Notes: a model not told the origin generated them from the sequence alone. 64,000 bases of DNA from Sulfurimonas sp. (GCA_028687935.1 JAQTZE010000006.1:124001-188000), one strand, 5' to 3'. Counted from the stretch's first letter, positions 52,618-63,280 are shown. Program-made: numbers and translations.

Positions 52618-53364
52618 TTGTCTCATAAACTATTACTCAACCCTCAATATAAAAATTTTGAAGATGATTTACTCAACATAAAAGAGATATTCAAAGGTTC
52701 TGACGCAAGTATCCACAAAGCGAGAAATGAACTCAAAATAGTGGAACTCCACGGCATAAAATGTGTCGTAAAGTCCTTCAAAGTCCCACATATTGTCAAT
52801 AGAGTAGCCTATACACATTTTCGTGAGGGCAAAGCAAAAAAATCTTATCTAAACGCAATGAAACTTCAAGAATTAGGCGTCAATACTCCCGAAGCGATAG
52901 GCATCATTGAGTTTTTTGAAAACGGTTTGCTTGCTGAGAGTTATTTTATCAGTGTCATGGAAAAAAACGACTTTACTATCCGCGAAGTCTTTCATCACAC
53001 TGTCAGCACCTACGCAGATATCCTCAAAGATTTTGCAAAATTCACCTACGAGATCCATCAAAAAGGTGTCTGGCATGTGGATTATTCACTTGGAAATATT
53101 TTAGTCACTGTAGAAGATGAGGGCTTTAAATTTTCTCTTGTAGATATTAACAGAATGGAATTTAGAACTATCTCACCTTATGAAGGACTTACAAACTTCA
53201 ACAAATTCTGGGCAAAAGATGACAATGACCTCGTCATACTCGCTACAGAATACGCAAATCTTGCGGGTATCGATGTAAAAAAAGCTATCGATATTGTCAT
53301 ACATGAAGCGAAATTTTTGGAAGCGAAGGTAAATCTTAAACGCAGACTCAAAGGGAAAAAGTAG
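52618..53364 (+). CDS. Kdo/LPS kinase-like protein (TTG start)
   Basis: Kinase-like fold: GVWHVDYSLGNILV...FSLVDINRMEF. Confidence 0.75.
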   Translation: MSHKLLLNPQYKNFEDDLLNIKEIFKGSDASIHKARNELKIVELHGIKCVVKSFKVPHIVNRVAYTHFREGKAKKSYLNAMKLQELGVNTPEAIGIIEFFENGLLAESYFISVMEKNDFTIREVFHHTVSTYADILKDFAKFTYEIHQKGVWHVDYSLGNILVTVEDEGFKFSLVDINRMEFRTISPYEGLTNFNKFWAKDDNDLVILATEYANLAGIDVKKAIDIVIHEAKFLEAKVNLKRRLKGKK

Positions 53365-53365
53365 T

Positions 53366-53394
53366 ATTAGCTCATGAAAATTTAATGAGCTAAT
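53366..53394. terminator. Bidirectional terminator hairpin between convergent genes
   Basis: ATTAGCTCAT...ATGAGCTAAT, 10-bp stem, A/T-rich flanks. Confidence 0.7.
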
Positions 53395-54341
53395 TTATTT
53401 CTCGCAAGTTCAAAAAGCTTACTGCGTTTATCAGCGTCCTGCGGTATCATAAAGTGCTGTTGCAACTCTACATCTCCCACACCTCTCCAACGAGCAGCAC
53501 TTGCGAATAAACTATCTGCGAAGAAGGTCATCGTTGGGCAGCCTACGAGTGATGCGAGATGGTAGGTTCCAGTTGAAGTGCTTACAAAAAGTTTGAAGTT
53601 ACTGATGAGTTTTGCGAAATAAAGTATGCCATCAAGAGAGAGATAAAACACTGCGTTTAAACCCATAAGTCTCTTTTGCATCTCTTCATAGAGGGCTTTT
53701 TCATCAGGGCCAAAAGTGAGGAGTACTTGATATTTCTCTTGTTGTATCACTTCTCTTATCAGTATCTCATACTCATCCAAATTCCAGTTTGCATCAGAAG
53801 AGCCGCCAAAACCTACATGAAACGCAACGATTTCTTTTTGTATATCATTATTTGTACAAAAAACATCATAGACAATTTTTGCATCTTCAAACGCAAGCAG
53901 TGGCTTTTTGTACGCAAGATTTATATCAGGAAAAAGTGTTTTTGTGAGCTCAAGATTGTATTCAAACTCCGCCATCTTTACTTGGCTTCGTCTTTGTGTG
54001 ATGCGGTTTGTATAAAATATCTGTGCAATTTTTGTGGCAGGGGCAATGCGTTTTTTGATGCCTGCCAAGAACTGCGCAAACGCAACTCTTGTGTTTGAAA
54101 AGAGTGTTATTGAGGTATCTATCTTTGCGCTTTTGAGTTTTTTAGCCAGAGCGAAAACGTCCTCGCCCTCATCCACGATCACCTCATCGATAAACTCACA
54201 AGAGAGTGCAAGTGCCTCGTTCAGAGGAGCTACAAACGCAACGATATGATTATCAGGATTGTGTTGCTTCAGCACATACATCGTAGGAAGTGCCGTGATG
54301 AAATCCCCAAGTTTATCATTTCGGACAACTAAAATACGCAT
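53382..54341 (-). CDS. Glycosyltransferase family 9 (heptosyltransferase-like)
   Basis: MRILVVRNDKLGDFITALPTMYVLK; FVSTSTGTYHLASLVGCPTMTFF. Confidence 0.88.
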   Translation of the reverse strand: MRILVVRNDKLGDFITALPTMYVLKQHNPDNHIVAFVAPLNEALALSCEFIDEVIVDEGEDVFALAKKLKSAKIDTSITLFSNTRVAFAQFLAGIKKRIAPATKIAQIFYTNRITQRRSQVKMAEFEYNLELTKTLFPDINLAYKKPLLAFEDAKIVYDVFCTNNDIQKEIVAFHVGFGGSSDANWNLDEYEILIREVIQQEKYQVLLTFGPDEKALYEEMQKRLMGLNAVFYLSLDGILYFAKLISNFKLFVSTSTGTYHLASLVGCPTMTFFADSLFASAARWRGVGDVELQQHFMIPQDADKRSKLFELARNKLAH

Positions 54342-55147
54342 CAGTCTCTTCTCTCATGTAAAAATGAAGCAAATTTTGGTTTGCCTAGTTTGGTGAAGCC
54401 ATAGTATGAAAAAGTGATGATAGTTCCTATTTTTGGAGGGTTTGCTCTTTGTGCGTCACTAAATCCGCTGCCGATAAAAAACTGCTCACCACTCTCAAGT
54501 TCGACGTGCAAACTTCCCATCATACTTTTATATTTTCCACTCCCTTTTTTATAGCCGATGACTTTGGCTTCGGCGTCTTGTGCTTTTTTGACTTTGAGTA
54601 TAGAGTCACTACGTCCATCAAAATAGGCTAATGAAGCGTCTTTTATCATGACGCCTTCGCCGCCACGCTCTTGTATCTGCTTATGAAACGCAGCCAAATC
54701 TTCTTTATCTTTGCAGATTTTTTGCTCTATAATTTTTATATGAGTCAGTTTTTTTGCAGAAATATAATCCTCAGCTTTTTGGAGTCTTTTCGTGAAATTC
54801 CCCTCAGCCTGTGGCACTTCAAAGATCATATACTTAAGCTCATGCCACTTATCACTTGGCACATCATCCATCACTATGGATTGGATATTTTCAAAGTCAC
54901 TGCGTTTACTCCAAAGCTCACCATCAAGGGCAAACACAGGAAGGTCTTTGACAAACCACTCAGGTGCTTGTATCTCTTTACCTTGTCGCGTTTGGAGCAT
55001 TTTTCCATCCCAATAGGCACGGATACCGTCAAGTTTTTCGGACATGAGCCAGCCAGAGATATTTTGGTCGCTATATCGGTTGGCTTTTTGCAGTATCGCT
55101 GCGTTTGCAGTTAAGACAAAAAAGAGTAAAACTGCAAAAAAACGCAT
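54341..55147 (-). CDS. Exported ATP-dependent DNA ligase (LigE type)
   Basis: Signal peptide MRFFAVLLFFVLTANA; ligase motif I EKLDGIRAYWDG; ERGGEGVMIKD. Confidence 0.88.
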   Translation of the reverse strand: MRFFAVLLFFVLTANAAILQKANRYSDQNISGWLMSEKLDGIRAYWDGKMLQTRQGKEIQAPEWFVKDLPVFALDGELWSKRSDFENIQSIVMDDVPSDKWHELKYMIFEVPQAEGNFTKRLQKAEDYISAKKLTHIKIIEQKICKDKEDLAAFHKQIQERGGEGVMIKDASLAYFDGRSDSILKVKKAQDAEAKVIGYKKGSGKYKSMMGSLHVELESGEQFFIGSGFSDAQRANPPKIGTIITFSYYGFTKLGKPKFASFLHERRD

Positions 55148-55152
55148 ACAGA

Positions 55153-56484
55153 CTAGTTCACACCGATTTGGAAATATTCAAAGCCATTTGCATGCATCTT
55201 CTCTTTTTTGAATTGGTTTCTTCCATCAAAAAAGACTGCGTTTGTAAGAAGTTTTTTCATCTCATCAAAGTCAGGACTTCTAAACTCTTGCCATTCTGTG
55301 ACAAGGATAAGTGCGTCTGCACCTTTAAGCGCTTCGTATTTGCTCTCTACATAAGAAACGCGATCATTGCCTTTAAGGTAATGCGTTTGCGCTTCATGGA
55401 TCGCTTTTGGATCGTATGCTACGACTTTTGCACCTCTACGTGTGAGCTCGTTGATGATAGTAATAGAGCTCGCCTCTCGCATATCATCCGTCTCAGGTTT
55501 GAAGCTAAGTCCCCACACAGCAAAAGTTTTACCATCAAGATTTTCACCAAATCTTGCAATAACTTTATTGCTCATCACATATTTCTGGTCATAATTTACT
55601 GCTTCTACAGCATCGAGGATTCTTGGGTTATAGCCAAAATCTTTTGCTGTTTTTGCAAGTGCTTGCACGTCTTTTGGAAAACAGCTTCCACCGTATCCGC
55701 AACCTGGATAGATAAAGCTGTAGCCAATACGGCTGTCACTTCCGATGCCGTTGCGAACTCTGTTAATATCTGCACCGACGCGCTCACAAATCTGGCTCAT
55801 CTCATTCATAAAAGAGATTTTTGTCGCAAGCATTGCGTTTGCAGCGTACTTTGTCATCTCAGCAGATTTAATATCCATTGCGATAAATCTGTCATGGTGT
55901 TTCATAAAAGGAGCATATAACTCTCTCATAATATCCATAGCTTTTTCACTCTCAGCTCCGATAACGACGCGATCAGGATGCAAAAAGTCTTGAATAGCCG
56001 CACCCTCTTTTAAAAACTCTGGATTGGAGACAACATCAAATTCTATACTCTCGCCGCGTTTGTCAAGTTCTGCTTGAATCGCCGCTTTGACTTTATCAGC
56101 CGTACCTACAGGAACCGTAGATTTATCTACAATGACCATATACTTTTTCATGCTCTGGCCTATCGTCTTTGCAACTGCCAAAACATACTGCAAATCCGCA
56201 CTTCCATCTTCACCCATCGGTGTTCCAACCGCTATAAACGCAATAGCAGAATTACCCAAAGCTTCACTTGCGTTTGTAGTAAAACTAAGTGTCCCTTTTT
56301 TATAGTTTTCCAGTGTCATATCTTCAAGACCTGGCTCATAAATAGGGATGATGCCTTGTTTGAGTTTTTCTATTTTATTTGTATCAATATCCACACAAGT
56401 CACGCTATTTCCCATTTGAGCGAAACAAACGCCGCTGACTAAACCTACATAACCTGTGCCTATAACTGATATTTTCATATACAT
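55153..56484 (-). CDS. ugd: UDP-glucose 6-dehydrogenase
   Basis: [44 protein letters not shown] active site. Confidence 0.94.
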   Translation of the reverse strand: MYMKISVIGTGYVGLVSGVCFAQMGNSVTCVDIDTNKIEKLKQGIIPIYEPGLEDMTLENYKKGTLSFTTNASEALGNSAIAFIAVGTPMGEDGSADLQYVLAVAKTIGQSMKKYMVIVDKSTVPVGTADKVKAAIQAELDKRGESIEFDVVSNPEFLKEGAAIQDFLHPDRVVIGAESEKAMDIMRELYAPFMKHHDRFIAMDIKSAEMTKYAANAMLATKISFMNEMSQICERVGADINRVRNGIGSDSRIGYSFIYPGCGYGGSCFPKDVQALAKTAKDFGYNPRILDAVEAVNYDQKYVMSNKVIARFGENLDGKTFAVWGLSFKPETDDMREASSITIINELTRRGAKVVAYDPKAIHEAQTHYLKGNDRVSYVESKYEALKGADALILVTEWQEFRSPDFDEMKKLLTNAVFFDGRNQFKKEKMHANGFEYFQIGVN

Positions 56485-56557
56485 TCCTAAAATTAATTAA
56501 TCAAGGATTTTACCTTAAAAAGGATATAATTGCCCTTATATTTACTCAAGGCTTATT

Positions 56558-58465
56558 TTGTCATTTAAAAATCGATATACACAGGTCATTTGGGCCACAC
56601 TGCTTAGTTTTGGACTTTTTTTAGCACTTCGCATCTTCTTTTATCTCTCTTACACTGAGTACTTTTCCTCACTCAGCGGCTACGAAGCCCTGCTCTCTTT
56701 TTTGATGGGATTTCGCGTCGATACTGCCATCATTTTTACTCTCACTTCCCTTTTATGGCTGGCACTTCTTTTACCGCTGCGTTTTACTTACTTTAAATCT
56801 TACCGCATCGTTTTAGGAACACTTTGGGGAGTTCTCATTGCCTCCGTGCTCTTTTTCAACATTGGCGATGTTCTCTATTTTGGCTTTGTAAACCGTCATC
56901 TCAGCGATGAACTTGCTCTCATCGGCAATGATGTCGGTATCCTCTTTAGTATGGCGATAGACTACTATTTTTACCAGAGCATACTCTCGAGTATTTTATT
57001 TCTTTTAGTCGTTGCGCTCTTTTATAAACTCTTCTCAGCCAAGATAGAGGACACCCGCCTCTACCACAAAGAGTGGCTCTTTATCCCGCTTATCATTGCC
57101 CTTGCGTTTTTAGGGATACGAGGCAAAACAGAGGGGATATCTTTTGGAGTCTCAGACGCTTTTGCAGTCAACAAACTCGCTTCAGGCAATCTCGCTCTCA
57201 ACGGCTTTTTCTGCTATTACAGAGGCGGTAACCGCCAAAATACAAACCATGCAGGCATAGAACTCGATACTGCGATAAAAAATGTCAAAAACGCAACAGC
57301 TTCAGACAAAACGCTCTATCCAAAGAGTGAATATCCGCTGATGCGAAGCTACACAAACGCAGAGAAAAAGCCCTACAATGTCGTCATTATCATGATAGAG
57401 AGTTTCAGCGCCGAGTATCTTGACGCACTAGCAGGCAATCATCTTGGCATCACTCCGACACTTGACGCTCTTGCAAATTCTGGTCTGCTTTTTACAAACT
57501 TTTATGCCAACGGACAGCGTTCTCAAGAGGGTATCACATCACTTTTTACAGGTATTACCCAGCCTGTGGGATTTGAAAATTATGGAGAAGGTTTAGAGCT
57601 TTACAACCTCAGCTTTTTGGGAAAAATGGCACAAGCAAATGGCTACCATACTTTGGCGATGCAAAGCTCAGATCGTGGCTCTTTTCGTGTAGATAAGCTT
57701 GCTTCTCTCGCGGGATTTAGCGACTACTACGGAGCAGAAGATATGCCAAGAAGCGGTGATGAAGTCGGCACTCCAAACTACGGCGCTTGGGATGGAGATA
57801 TGCTCCGATTTTTGTCCTCAAAGCTTCACACTATCAAAGAGCCTTTTATCTCCTTTGCGTTTAGCGCATCAACGCATGCACCCTACTATTCCCCAGGAAA
57901 AGAGTGGGAAAAATATCCTCATAGCACAGAGAGTGAATATGGTTTTTTGAACACGATGAACTATATGGACAGCCAAATAGCTGCGTTTATGGATCAAGCC
58001 AAAAAAGAGCCTTGGTTTGAGAACACCATTTTTATCTTCACAGCCGATCATACAAATCACGCCGAAGTCGCTTCTGCTTCTGAAGTACAAAAGAAAAAAA
58101 TCGAACTCGCTTCCTATCATATTCCGCTTATCATCTATGCGCCAAAAATCTATCAGGCGAAGAGAGTTGATACAGTTGGTTCTCATGTAGATATCTTAGC
58201 GACACTTACAGATATTTTGGGCTGGGAAGAGCCTTTTACAAGTATCAGCTCTTCACTCTTTGACACAAGTGTCACGCAGAGATTTGCCTTTGTCAAACAC
58301 GGTGGCGAAGTAGCACTCACGAACGGCAAAGCAAGTGTACACTACAACTTCAACGCATTTATGGATGGAGATGACAATAGCTCAAAAGAGCTCCAAGAGT
58401 TGCTTCTAAGCATCGATACAGCGCAGGCAAAACTGCTCAAAGAGACAAAATGGATGCAACAATGA
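56558..58465 (+). CDS. LtaS-like membrane sulfatase-family transferase (TTG start)
   Basis: TM domain; VVIIMIESFSAEYLD...FYANGQRSQEGITSLFTG...IFTADHTNHAE. Confidence 0.85.
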   Translation: MSFKNRYTQVIWATLLSFGLFLALRIFFYLSYTEYFSSLSGYEALLSFLMGFRVDTAIIFTLTSLLWLALLLPLRFTYFKSYRIVLGTLWGVLIASVLFFNIGDVLYFGFVNRHLSDELALIGNDVGILFSMAIDYYFYQSILSSILFLLVVALFYKLFSAKIEDTRLYHKEWLFIPLIIALAFLGIRGKTEGISFGVSDAFAVNKLASGNLALNGFFCYYRGGNRQNTNHAGIELDTAIKNVKNATASDKTLYPKSEYPLMRSYTNAEKKPYNVVIIMIESFSAEYLDALAGNHLGITPTLDALANSGLLFTNFYANGQRSQEGITSLFTGITQPVGFENYGEGLELYNLSFLGKMAQANGYHTLAMQSSDRGSFRVDKLASLAGFSDYYGAEDMPRSGDEVGTPNYGAWDGDMLRFLSSKLHTIKEPFISFAFSASTHAPYYSPGKEWEKYPHSTESEYGFLNTMNYMDSQIAAFMDQAKKEPWFENTIFIFTADHTNHAEVASASEVQKKKIELASYHIPLIIYAPKIYQAKRVDTVGSHVDILATLTDILGWEEPFTSISSSLFDTSVTQRFAFVKHGGEVALTNGKASVHYNFNAFMDGDDNSSKELQELLLSIDTAQAKLLKETKWMQQ

Positions 58466-59721
58466 AAGAACCTTTTTCGTGGGATAATTTCTCAGACCAA
58501 CCTTACCAGCTGAAGGATAAAGAGTACAAGCGCATTATGCGCAAACGCGAGCTTTTCTCACTTATCAAGACTGTTGGCATCGCGCTTGTTATGTTGCCTG
58601 TCACTTTGGTTATGATGCCTTTTGTTCGTCGAAAAACAATCGAATCCTCTACTTTTTTTAGTATGGGAGTGGATTTTGAACGTGAAACGCAGCATACTAT
58701 CGAACTCCTTGATGAACTTGGAGTGGAGAGAATACTACTGCGTTTGAAGCTTTGGGAGATGGAGAAACTTCCTGCGCTCAAAGCGTTTATTTTAGCAAAT
58801 CCGCAAAGAAAAATCATCCTCAAAATCATGCAAGATAGAGAGCATGTGGAAGATTTAGAGCTCACAAAAAAAGATATGCAGAGTATTTTTACCTCTTTAG
58901 AAAACCTTGTAGATATTTATGAAATAGGCACGACTATTAATAGAGCAAAATGGGGCTTTTTCAGCGTAGATGAGTATCTACGTTTTTATAAAGTAGCCTA
59001 TGACCTCCAACAAAGCGAGTTTAAAAACATAAAACTTATCGGCAGCGGTGTGATAGATTTTGAGTACCACTTCACTGCACATACACTTTTTAACTTCTTA
59101 AAATACCGCTTTGATGGGACTTCGGCGCTTCTTTATGTAGACAGACGCGGTGCACCTGAAAACTTACAGATAGGCTTTGATCTCTCTGACAAGATAGCGT
59201 GGCTGAGCACTATGGTCTGGCTCTCTCCAAAATCCGCGCACGCTCTACATATCACCGAGGCAAATTGGCCTTTGAGCAACACAAAACCTTACGCACCAAC
59301 GAGTGAACATGAGTGTGTCAGCGAAGAGTTGTATGCAGATTATATGCTCAGATATCATCTTTTTGCTTTTGCTTCACAACAGGTCAATACACTCTCATGG
59401 CATCAGCTCATAGCCTCAGGATATGGTCTCATCGACAACCGTGAGGGCAGCATCAAACGCAAGGCATTTGAGAGCTATAAGTTTATGATACAAAACCTCA
59501 AAAATGCGCAGTTTTTACGTCTGGATATTGTCCGCGAATACTATATTTTTCAGTGCCTCGTAGATGAAAAACTGCTCCAGATTCACTGGTCGCTCAAACC
59601 TACAACACTCCAAAACGAGGAGTTTTTCACCGTTTATTCTCTTGATGGAGTTTTAATCGAAGATAAAACCCTCACTATAGGCTCTTCACCTTTATATATC
59701 CACATAAAAGATGCAGTATAA
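58450..59721 (+). CDS. Membrane-anchored TIM-barrel/glycosidase-like protein
   Basis: N-terminal TM segment; barrel-like ELGVERILLRLKLWEME...YEIGTTINRAKWGFFSVDEYLRFYKVAYD...ITEANWPL. Confidence 0.5.
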   Translation: MDATMKEPFSWDNFSDQPYQLKDKEYKRIMRKRELFSLIKTVGIALVMLPVTLVMMPFVRRKTIESSTFFSMGVDFERETQHTIELLDELGVERILLRLKLWEMEKLPALKAFILANPQRKIILKIMQDREHVEDLELTKKDMQSIFTSLENLVDIYEIGTTINRAKWGFFSVDEYLRFYKVAYDLQQSEFKNIKLIGSGVIDFEYHFTAHTLFNFLKYRFDGTSALLYVDRRGAPENLQIGFDLSDKIAWLSTMVWLSPKSAHALHITEANWPLSNTKPYAPTSEHECVSEELYADYMLRYHLFAFASQQVNTLSWHQLIASGYGLIDNREGSIKRKAFESYKFMIQNLKNAQFLRLDIVREYYIFQCLVDEKLLQIHWSLKPTTLQNEEFFTVYSLDGVLIEDKTLTIGSSPLYIHIKDAV

Positions 59722-60396
59722 TTGCCAATGAATAAAAAAATATTACAGATACCTCTCTTCGTTTGGCTGCTCTTTACTGGAGTTTCTCTTACTTTTACTC
59801 TCTTCCCGCAAATTGACTTGTATGTCGCATCTTTTTTCTTTGATGGCACAAGTTTTCCTATGAATGGCACGCTGTTTGAAGAGTTTTTTTACTACTCGGT
59901 CAAGCCTGTACTTATCTTTTTCATAGGAGGAACTCTCCTTCTTTTCCTCTACAACTATTTTGGCAAAAAAAATCTTCTTGGGATAAACGCAAGAGTTCTT
60001 TTGTATCTTATTTTAGTTTTGGGGCTCGCACCTGGACTTCTTGTCGATAGTGTGTTTAAAGAGAACTGGGAACGCGCACGTCCTTCACAAGTCGCAGAGT
60101 TTGGAGGCGATAAAAAGTTCACTCCAGCATTTATTATCTCAGATCAAAAAGGCTACTCTTTTATCTCAGGACATGCTGCAGGCGCTTTTTCACTCCTTGG
60201 TTTTGCACTCTTGGCTAAACGCAGACGAGAGCTTTGGATAACAGCAGTGATGAGTTACGGGGTTTTGGTCAGTTTTGCCAGAGTCTCTGCGGGCGGGCAC
60301 TTTTTGAGTGATGTTGTCACCTCATTTTTTATCGTCACCATCTTTACCTTTATCTTCTACTCAATCCTTATAAAAGAAAAAAATACCAATGTTTAA
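59722..60396 (+). CDS. PAP2-family phosphatase (non-ATG or slightly internal start)
   Basis: KENWERARPSQ, YSFISGHAAGAFSLLGFALLA, RVSAGGHFLSDV. Confidence 0.9.
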   Translation: MPMNKKILQIPLFVWLLFTGVSLTFTLFPQIDLYVASFFFDGTSFPMNGTLFEEFFYYSVKPVLIFFIGGTLLLFLYNYFGKKNLLGINARVLLYLILVLGLAPGLLVDSVFKENWERARPSQVAEFGGDKKFTPAFIISDQKGYSFISGHAAGAFSLLGFALLAKRRRELWITAVMSYGVLVSFARVSAGGHFLSDVVTSFFIVTIFTFIFYSILIKEKNTNV

Positions 60397-62302
60397 AAAT
60401 CAACTCACGCAAATATTCTCACTACTCCTCTTTAGTTTTATCGTTATGATGGGCATCCGCCTCTCACTTTTGAACTTCTATCCTGATGATTTTATGGACC
60501 TCACGCAAGCTGAACTCTATGCTTCACTACTAATGGGCGTACGTGTGGATATGATTACGCTCTTTACTTTCTCAGCAATTTTCATCCTGCTCCTACTTTT
60601 TGTCAAAAAAACAAAAACGCGCGTTTATATCGGACTTGCTTGGGCACTCATTTTAAACACTATCTTTATCCTCAGCTTCAGCGATGTGCTCTACTACGAC
60701 TATATCCACAGACACATCTCAAACGAGATCTTCAACCTTGGCGAAGATTGGGATATCATCATCGGTATGGCTTTAGGTTCTATGCTTTTGTATACGCTTG
60801 GGGCAATGCTCCTCAGTGCTGCGTTTATCTATGGCGTTTACAAAATATTTGCCCATGATTTGCAAGATTTCATCTCAGGGAAAAAGCTTTTTATCACTGC
60901 GTTTATCGCAGTTTTAGTGCTTTTTCTGGGCATCCGCAACAACCTCGGAGGCAAAAGTTTTGGTAGCAGTGATGCTTACGCTGTCAACAAAGTAAGCTCT
61001 GGCAATCTCGCCCTTAATGGCTTTTTTACCATTTACAGAACAGCCAAACAATCAAACAAACACACTCTGATGAAGCTTGATAAAGCGGTTGCGATGACAC
61101 AAGAGGCAATGCTCTCAAAAAATGCACCTTTTATCGACACAGAGTATCCGCTTCTGCGTCAATATACGCAAAAAGAAAAACCGAAATACAATGTCGTCAT
61201 CGTCTTATTGGAATCTTTTGGCGCGGAACATCTCGATGGTTTCACCCACTACAAAGAGCTCGGTGTCACCCCATACTTTAAAAAACTCTCCAATGAAGGT
61301 CTAAAGTTTACAAACTTTTACTCCAACGGTTACCGCTCTATTTTTGGAATCACTTCTATCTTTACGGGACTTACCATCCCTTATGGCTTTCAATATCTCG
61401 GTAAAGGTTTGGAACTCTCAAAACTGAGCTATCTCGGCCAAGTCGCCAAAGAAAATGGCTACAGCACCCTCGCAATGCAAGCAGGAAACAGACGCTCCTA
61501 CAGAGTTGATGCGGTGAGTGCTTTGGGTGGTTTTGATGATTATTATGGTGCAGAAGATATGCCAAATATAGAGAATACAGATGCGGGTCGCGCACCGCTC
61601 ACGGGAACCTATGATTTTAATATGCTTGACTTTTATCATAACAAACTAAACGCAATGAAAGAGCCTTTTATGGGCTTTGCGTTTACAGATTCTACCCATT
61701 CAGACTTTCATCTCCCAAGTGCAAAATATGAGCGTTATCCCCATGATCTCAAAAACTATAACGGCTCACTCAATGCCTATATCTACGCAGACAGCGCTAT
61801 CGAGCGTTTTATGGAGAGTGTGAAAAATGAGCCGTGGTTTGAGAGAACTATCTTTATTTTCACCTCCGATCATGGAAGCGGTGATGCCCTCAACCCGATT
61901 GCAAGAGAATACCGTCCTGATGATACAGCACTCTCTTCTATAGAGCATTTCAGGATTCCGCTGATCATCTATGCGCCAAAAATATTCAAGCCTGAAGTCA
62001 TAGAGACGCTTGGTTCTCACAACGATATCTTCCCCACTATCGTGGATATGCTCGGTCTCAAAGCAAATATCAGTACTATGGGAAGCTCTTTGTTTGATGC
62101 AGATGTCAGTAAAAGATTTGCCTACTTTTTTGCTGGAAACCTCATCGGACTGATCACAGATGATGGCTATATCAAATACAACTTTAAAAATATCGTAGAG
62201 AGTTCGATGGACGCAAATAAAACGCAGGAGCTCAAAGAGCTTCTATTTGCAATCGATACTGCTGAAGCAGGTTTGCTACAGAAAAATAGGTGGACGAAGT
62301 GA
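60389..62302 (+). CDS. LtaS-like membrane sulfatase-family transferase
   Basis: TM domain; NVVIVLLESFGAEHLD...FYSNGYRSIFGITSIFTG...FIFTSDHGSGDA. Confidence 0.85.
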   Translation: MFKNQLTQIFSLLLFSFIVMMGIRLSLLNFYPDDFMDLTQAELYASLLMGVRVDMITLFTFSAIFILLLLFVKKTKTRVYIGLAWALILNTIFILSFSDVLYYDYIHRHISNEIFNLGEDWDIIIGMALGSMLLYTLGAMLLSAAFIYGVYKIFAHDLQDFISGKKLFITAFIAVLVLFLGIRNNLGGKSFGSSDAYAVNKVSSGNLALNGFFTIYRTAKQSNKHTLMKLDKAVAMTQEAMLSKNAPFIDTEYPLLRQYTQKEKPKYNVVIVLLESFGAEHLDGFTHYKELGVTPYFKKLSNEGLKFTNFYSNGYRSIFGITSIFTGLTIPYGFQYLGKGLELSKLSYLGQVAKENGYSTLAMQAGNRRSYRVDAVSALGGFDDYYGAEDMPNIENTDAGRAPLTGTYDFNMLDFYHNKLNAMKEPFMGFAFTDSTHSDFHLPSAKYERYPHDLKNYNGSLNAYIYADSAIERFMESVKNEPWFERTIFIFTSDHGSGDALNPIAREYRPDDTALSSIEHFRIPLIIYAPKIFKPEVIETLGSHNDIFPTIVDMLGLKANISTMGSSLFDADVSKRFAYFFAGNLIGLITDDGYIKYNFKNIVESSMDANKTQELKELLFAIDTAEAGLLQKNRWTK

Positions 62303-63273
62303 GGATATTAATCATTCTTCCGAACTGGCTTGGTGATGCGATCATGGCGACTCCTGCGATAGAGCTTTTATGCCAAGAGTATCCAAACGCAAGACTCACA
62401 TTTGTAGGAAGCTATGCAAGTATCGAAGCACTCAAACATCATCCTAGATGTGAGAGAGCGATTGTAGATGAGACAAAAAAAGCTTCTTCTCGTTTACTAG
62501 CGACCTATAAACTTGCACGTGAACTCGGCACTTTTCATCTTGCTATAAGTTTTCGAAACCAACTGCACGCTTCACTTTTACTGCGTTTTACAAATACTGT
62601 CGTCTGCATTGCGAAACGTTCATGGCACTCAATATTTTTGCTCTCACATACTCCAAAAATTTCGACAACGCAACATCTCGCCCTGCAGTATGCAGAGCTT
62701 GCCATGAGCGACACACATACATGGAATGGACAAACGCCACCTTTAGCACTCTATATCCAAACAAAACAGTTCCAAAAACCTACGCTTGGAATAAACGCAG
62801 GGGCAACCTATGGAAGTGCGAAACGCTGGTATCCTGAGAGATTTGCCCAAGTAGCGGCTGCGTTTAGTGAGAAGTTTGATATTCTCATCTTTGGTGGTCC
62901 CGGTGAAGTTGCTATGGCAAAAGAGATAGAAGATTCTCTGCTGCGTTTAGATGTCACAAACTACATGAATATAGCGGGGAAAACAAATATCCAAGAGCTG
63001 TGTGCAAATATCGGAGGATGTTCGTTATTTATCACTAATGACAGCGGACCTATGCATGTTGCAGCAGCCTATCAAGTACCAACTGTGGCTATTTTTGGAC
63101 CGACAAAATATACCGAGACGTCACAGTGGATGAATAAAAAAAGTAAGATTGTTAGACACGAGATGAAGTGTAGCCCATGTATGAAACGCGAGTGTCCGCT
63201 TGGACATCACGAGTGCATGACGACTATTACAGTTGCAGAGGTTATCGCAGCTGTCAAAGAACTCGGATTTTAA
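62290..63273 (+). CDS. waaF: ADP-heptose:LPS heptosyltransferase II
   Basis: ILIILPNWLGDAIMATPAIELL; FITNDSGPMHVAAAYQVPTVAIFGPT; CSPCMKRECPLGHHECM. Confidence 0.93.
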   Translation: MDEVRILIILPNWLGDAIMATPAIELLCQEYPNARLTFVGSYASIEALKHHPRCERAIVDETKKASSRLLATYKLARELGTFHLAISFRNQLHASLLLRFTNTVVCIAKRSWHSIFLLSHTPKISTTQHLALQYAELAMSDTHTWNGQTPPLALYIQTKQFQKPTLGINAGATYGSAKRWYPERFAQVAAAFSEKFDILIFGGPGEVAMAKEIEDSLLRLDVTNYMNIAGKTNIQELCANIGGCSLFITNDSGPMHVAAAYQVPTVAIFGPTKYTETSQWMNKKSKIVRHEMKCSPCMKRECPLGHHECMTTITVAEVIAAVKELGF

Positions 63274-63280
63274 AATCCGA
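63263..63280. terminator. Perfect palindrome spanning both convergent stop codons
   Basis: TCGGATTTTAAAATCCGA, followed by AT-rich sequence. Confidence 0.5.

Noticed and set aside
54671-55920. Long + strand ORFs (147 and 271 aa) opposite the DNA ligase and ugd genes
   Set aside because: Antisense to strongly supported ligase and UDP-glucose dehydrogenase genes; Cys/His/Phe-rich composition typical of shadow frames.
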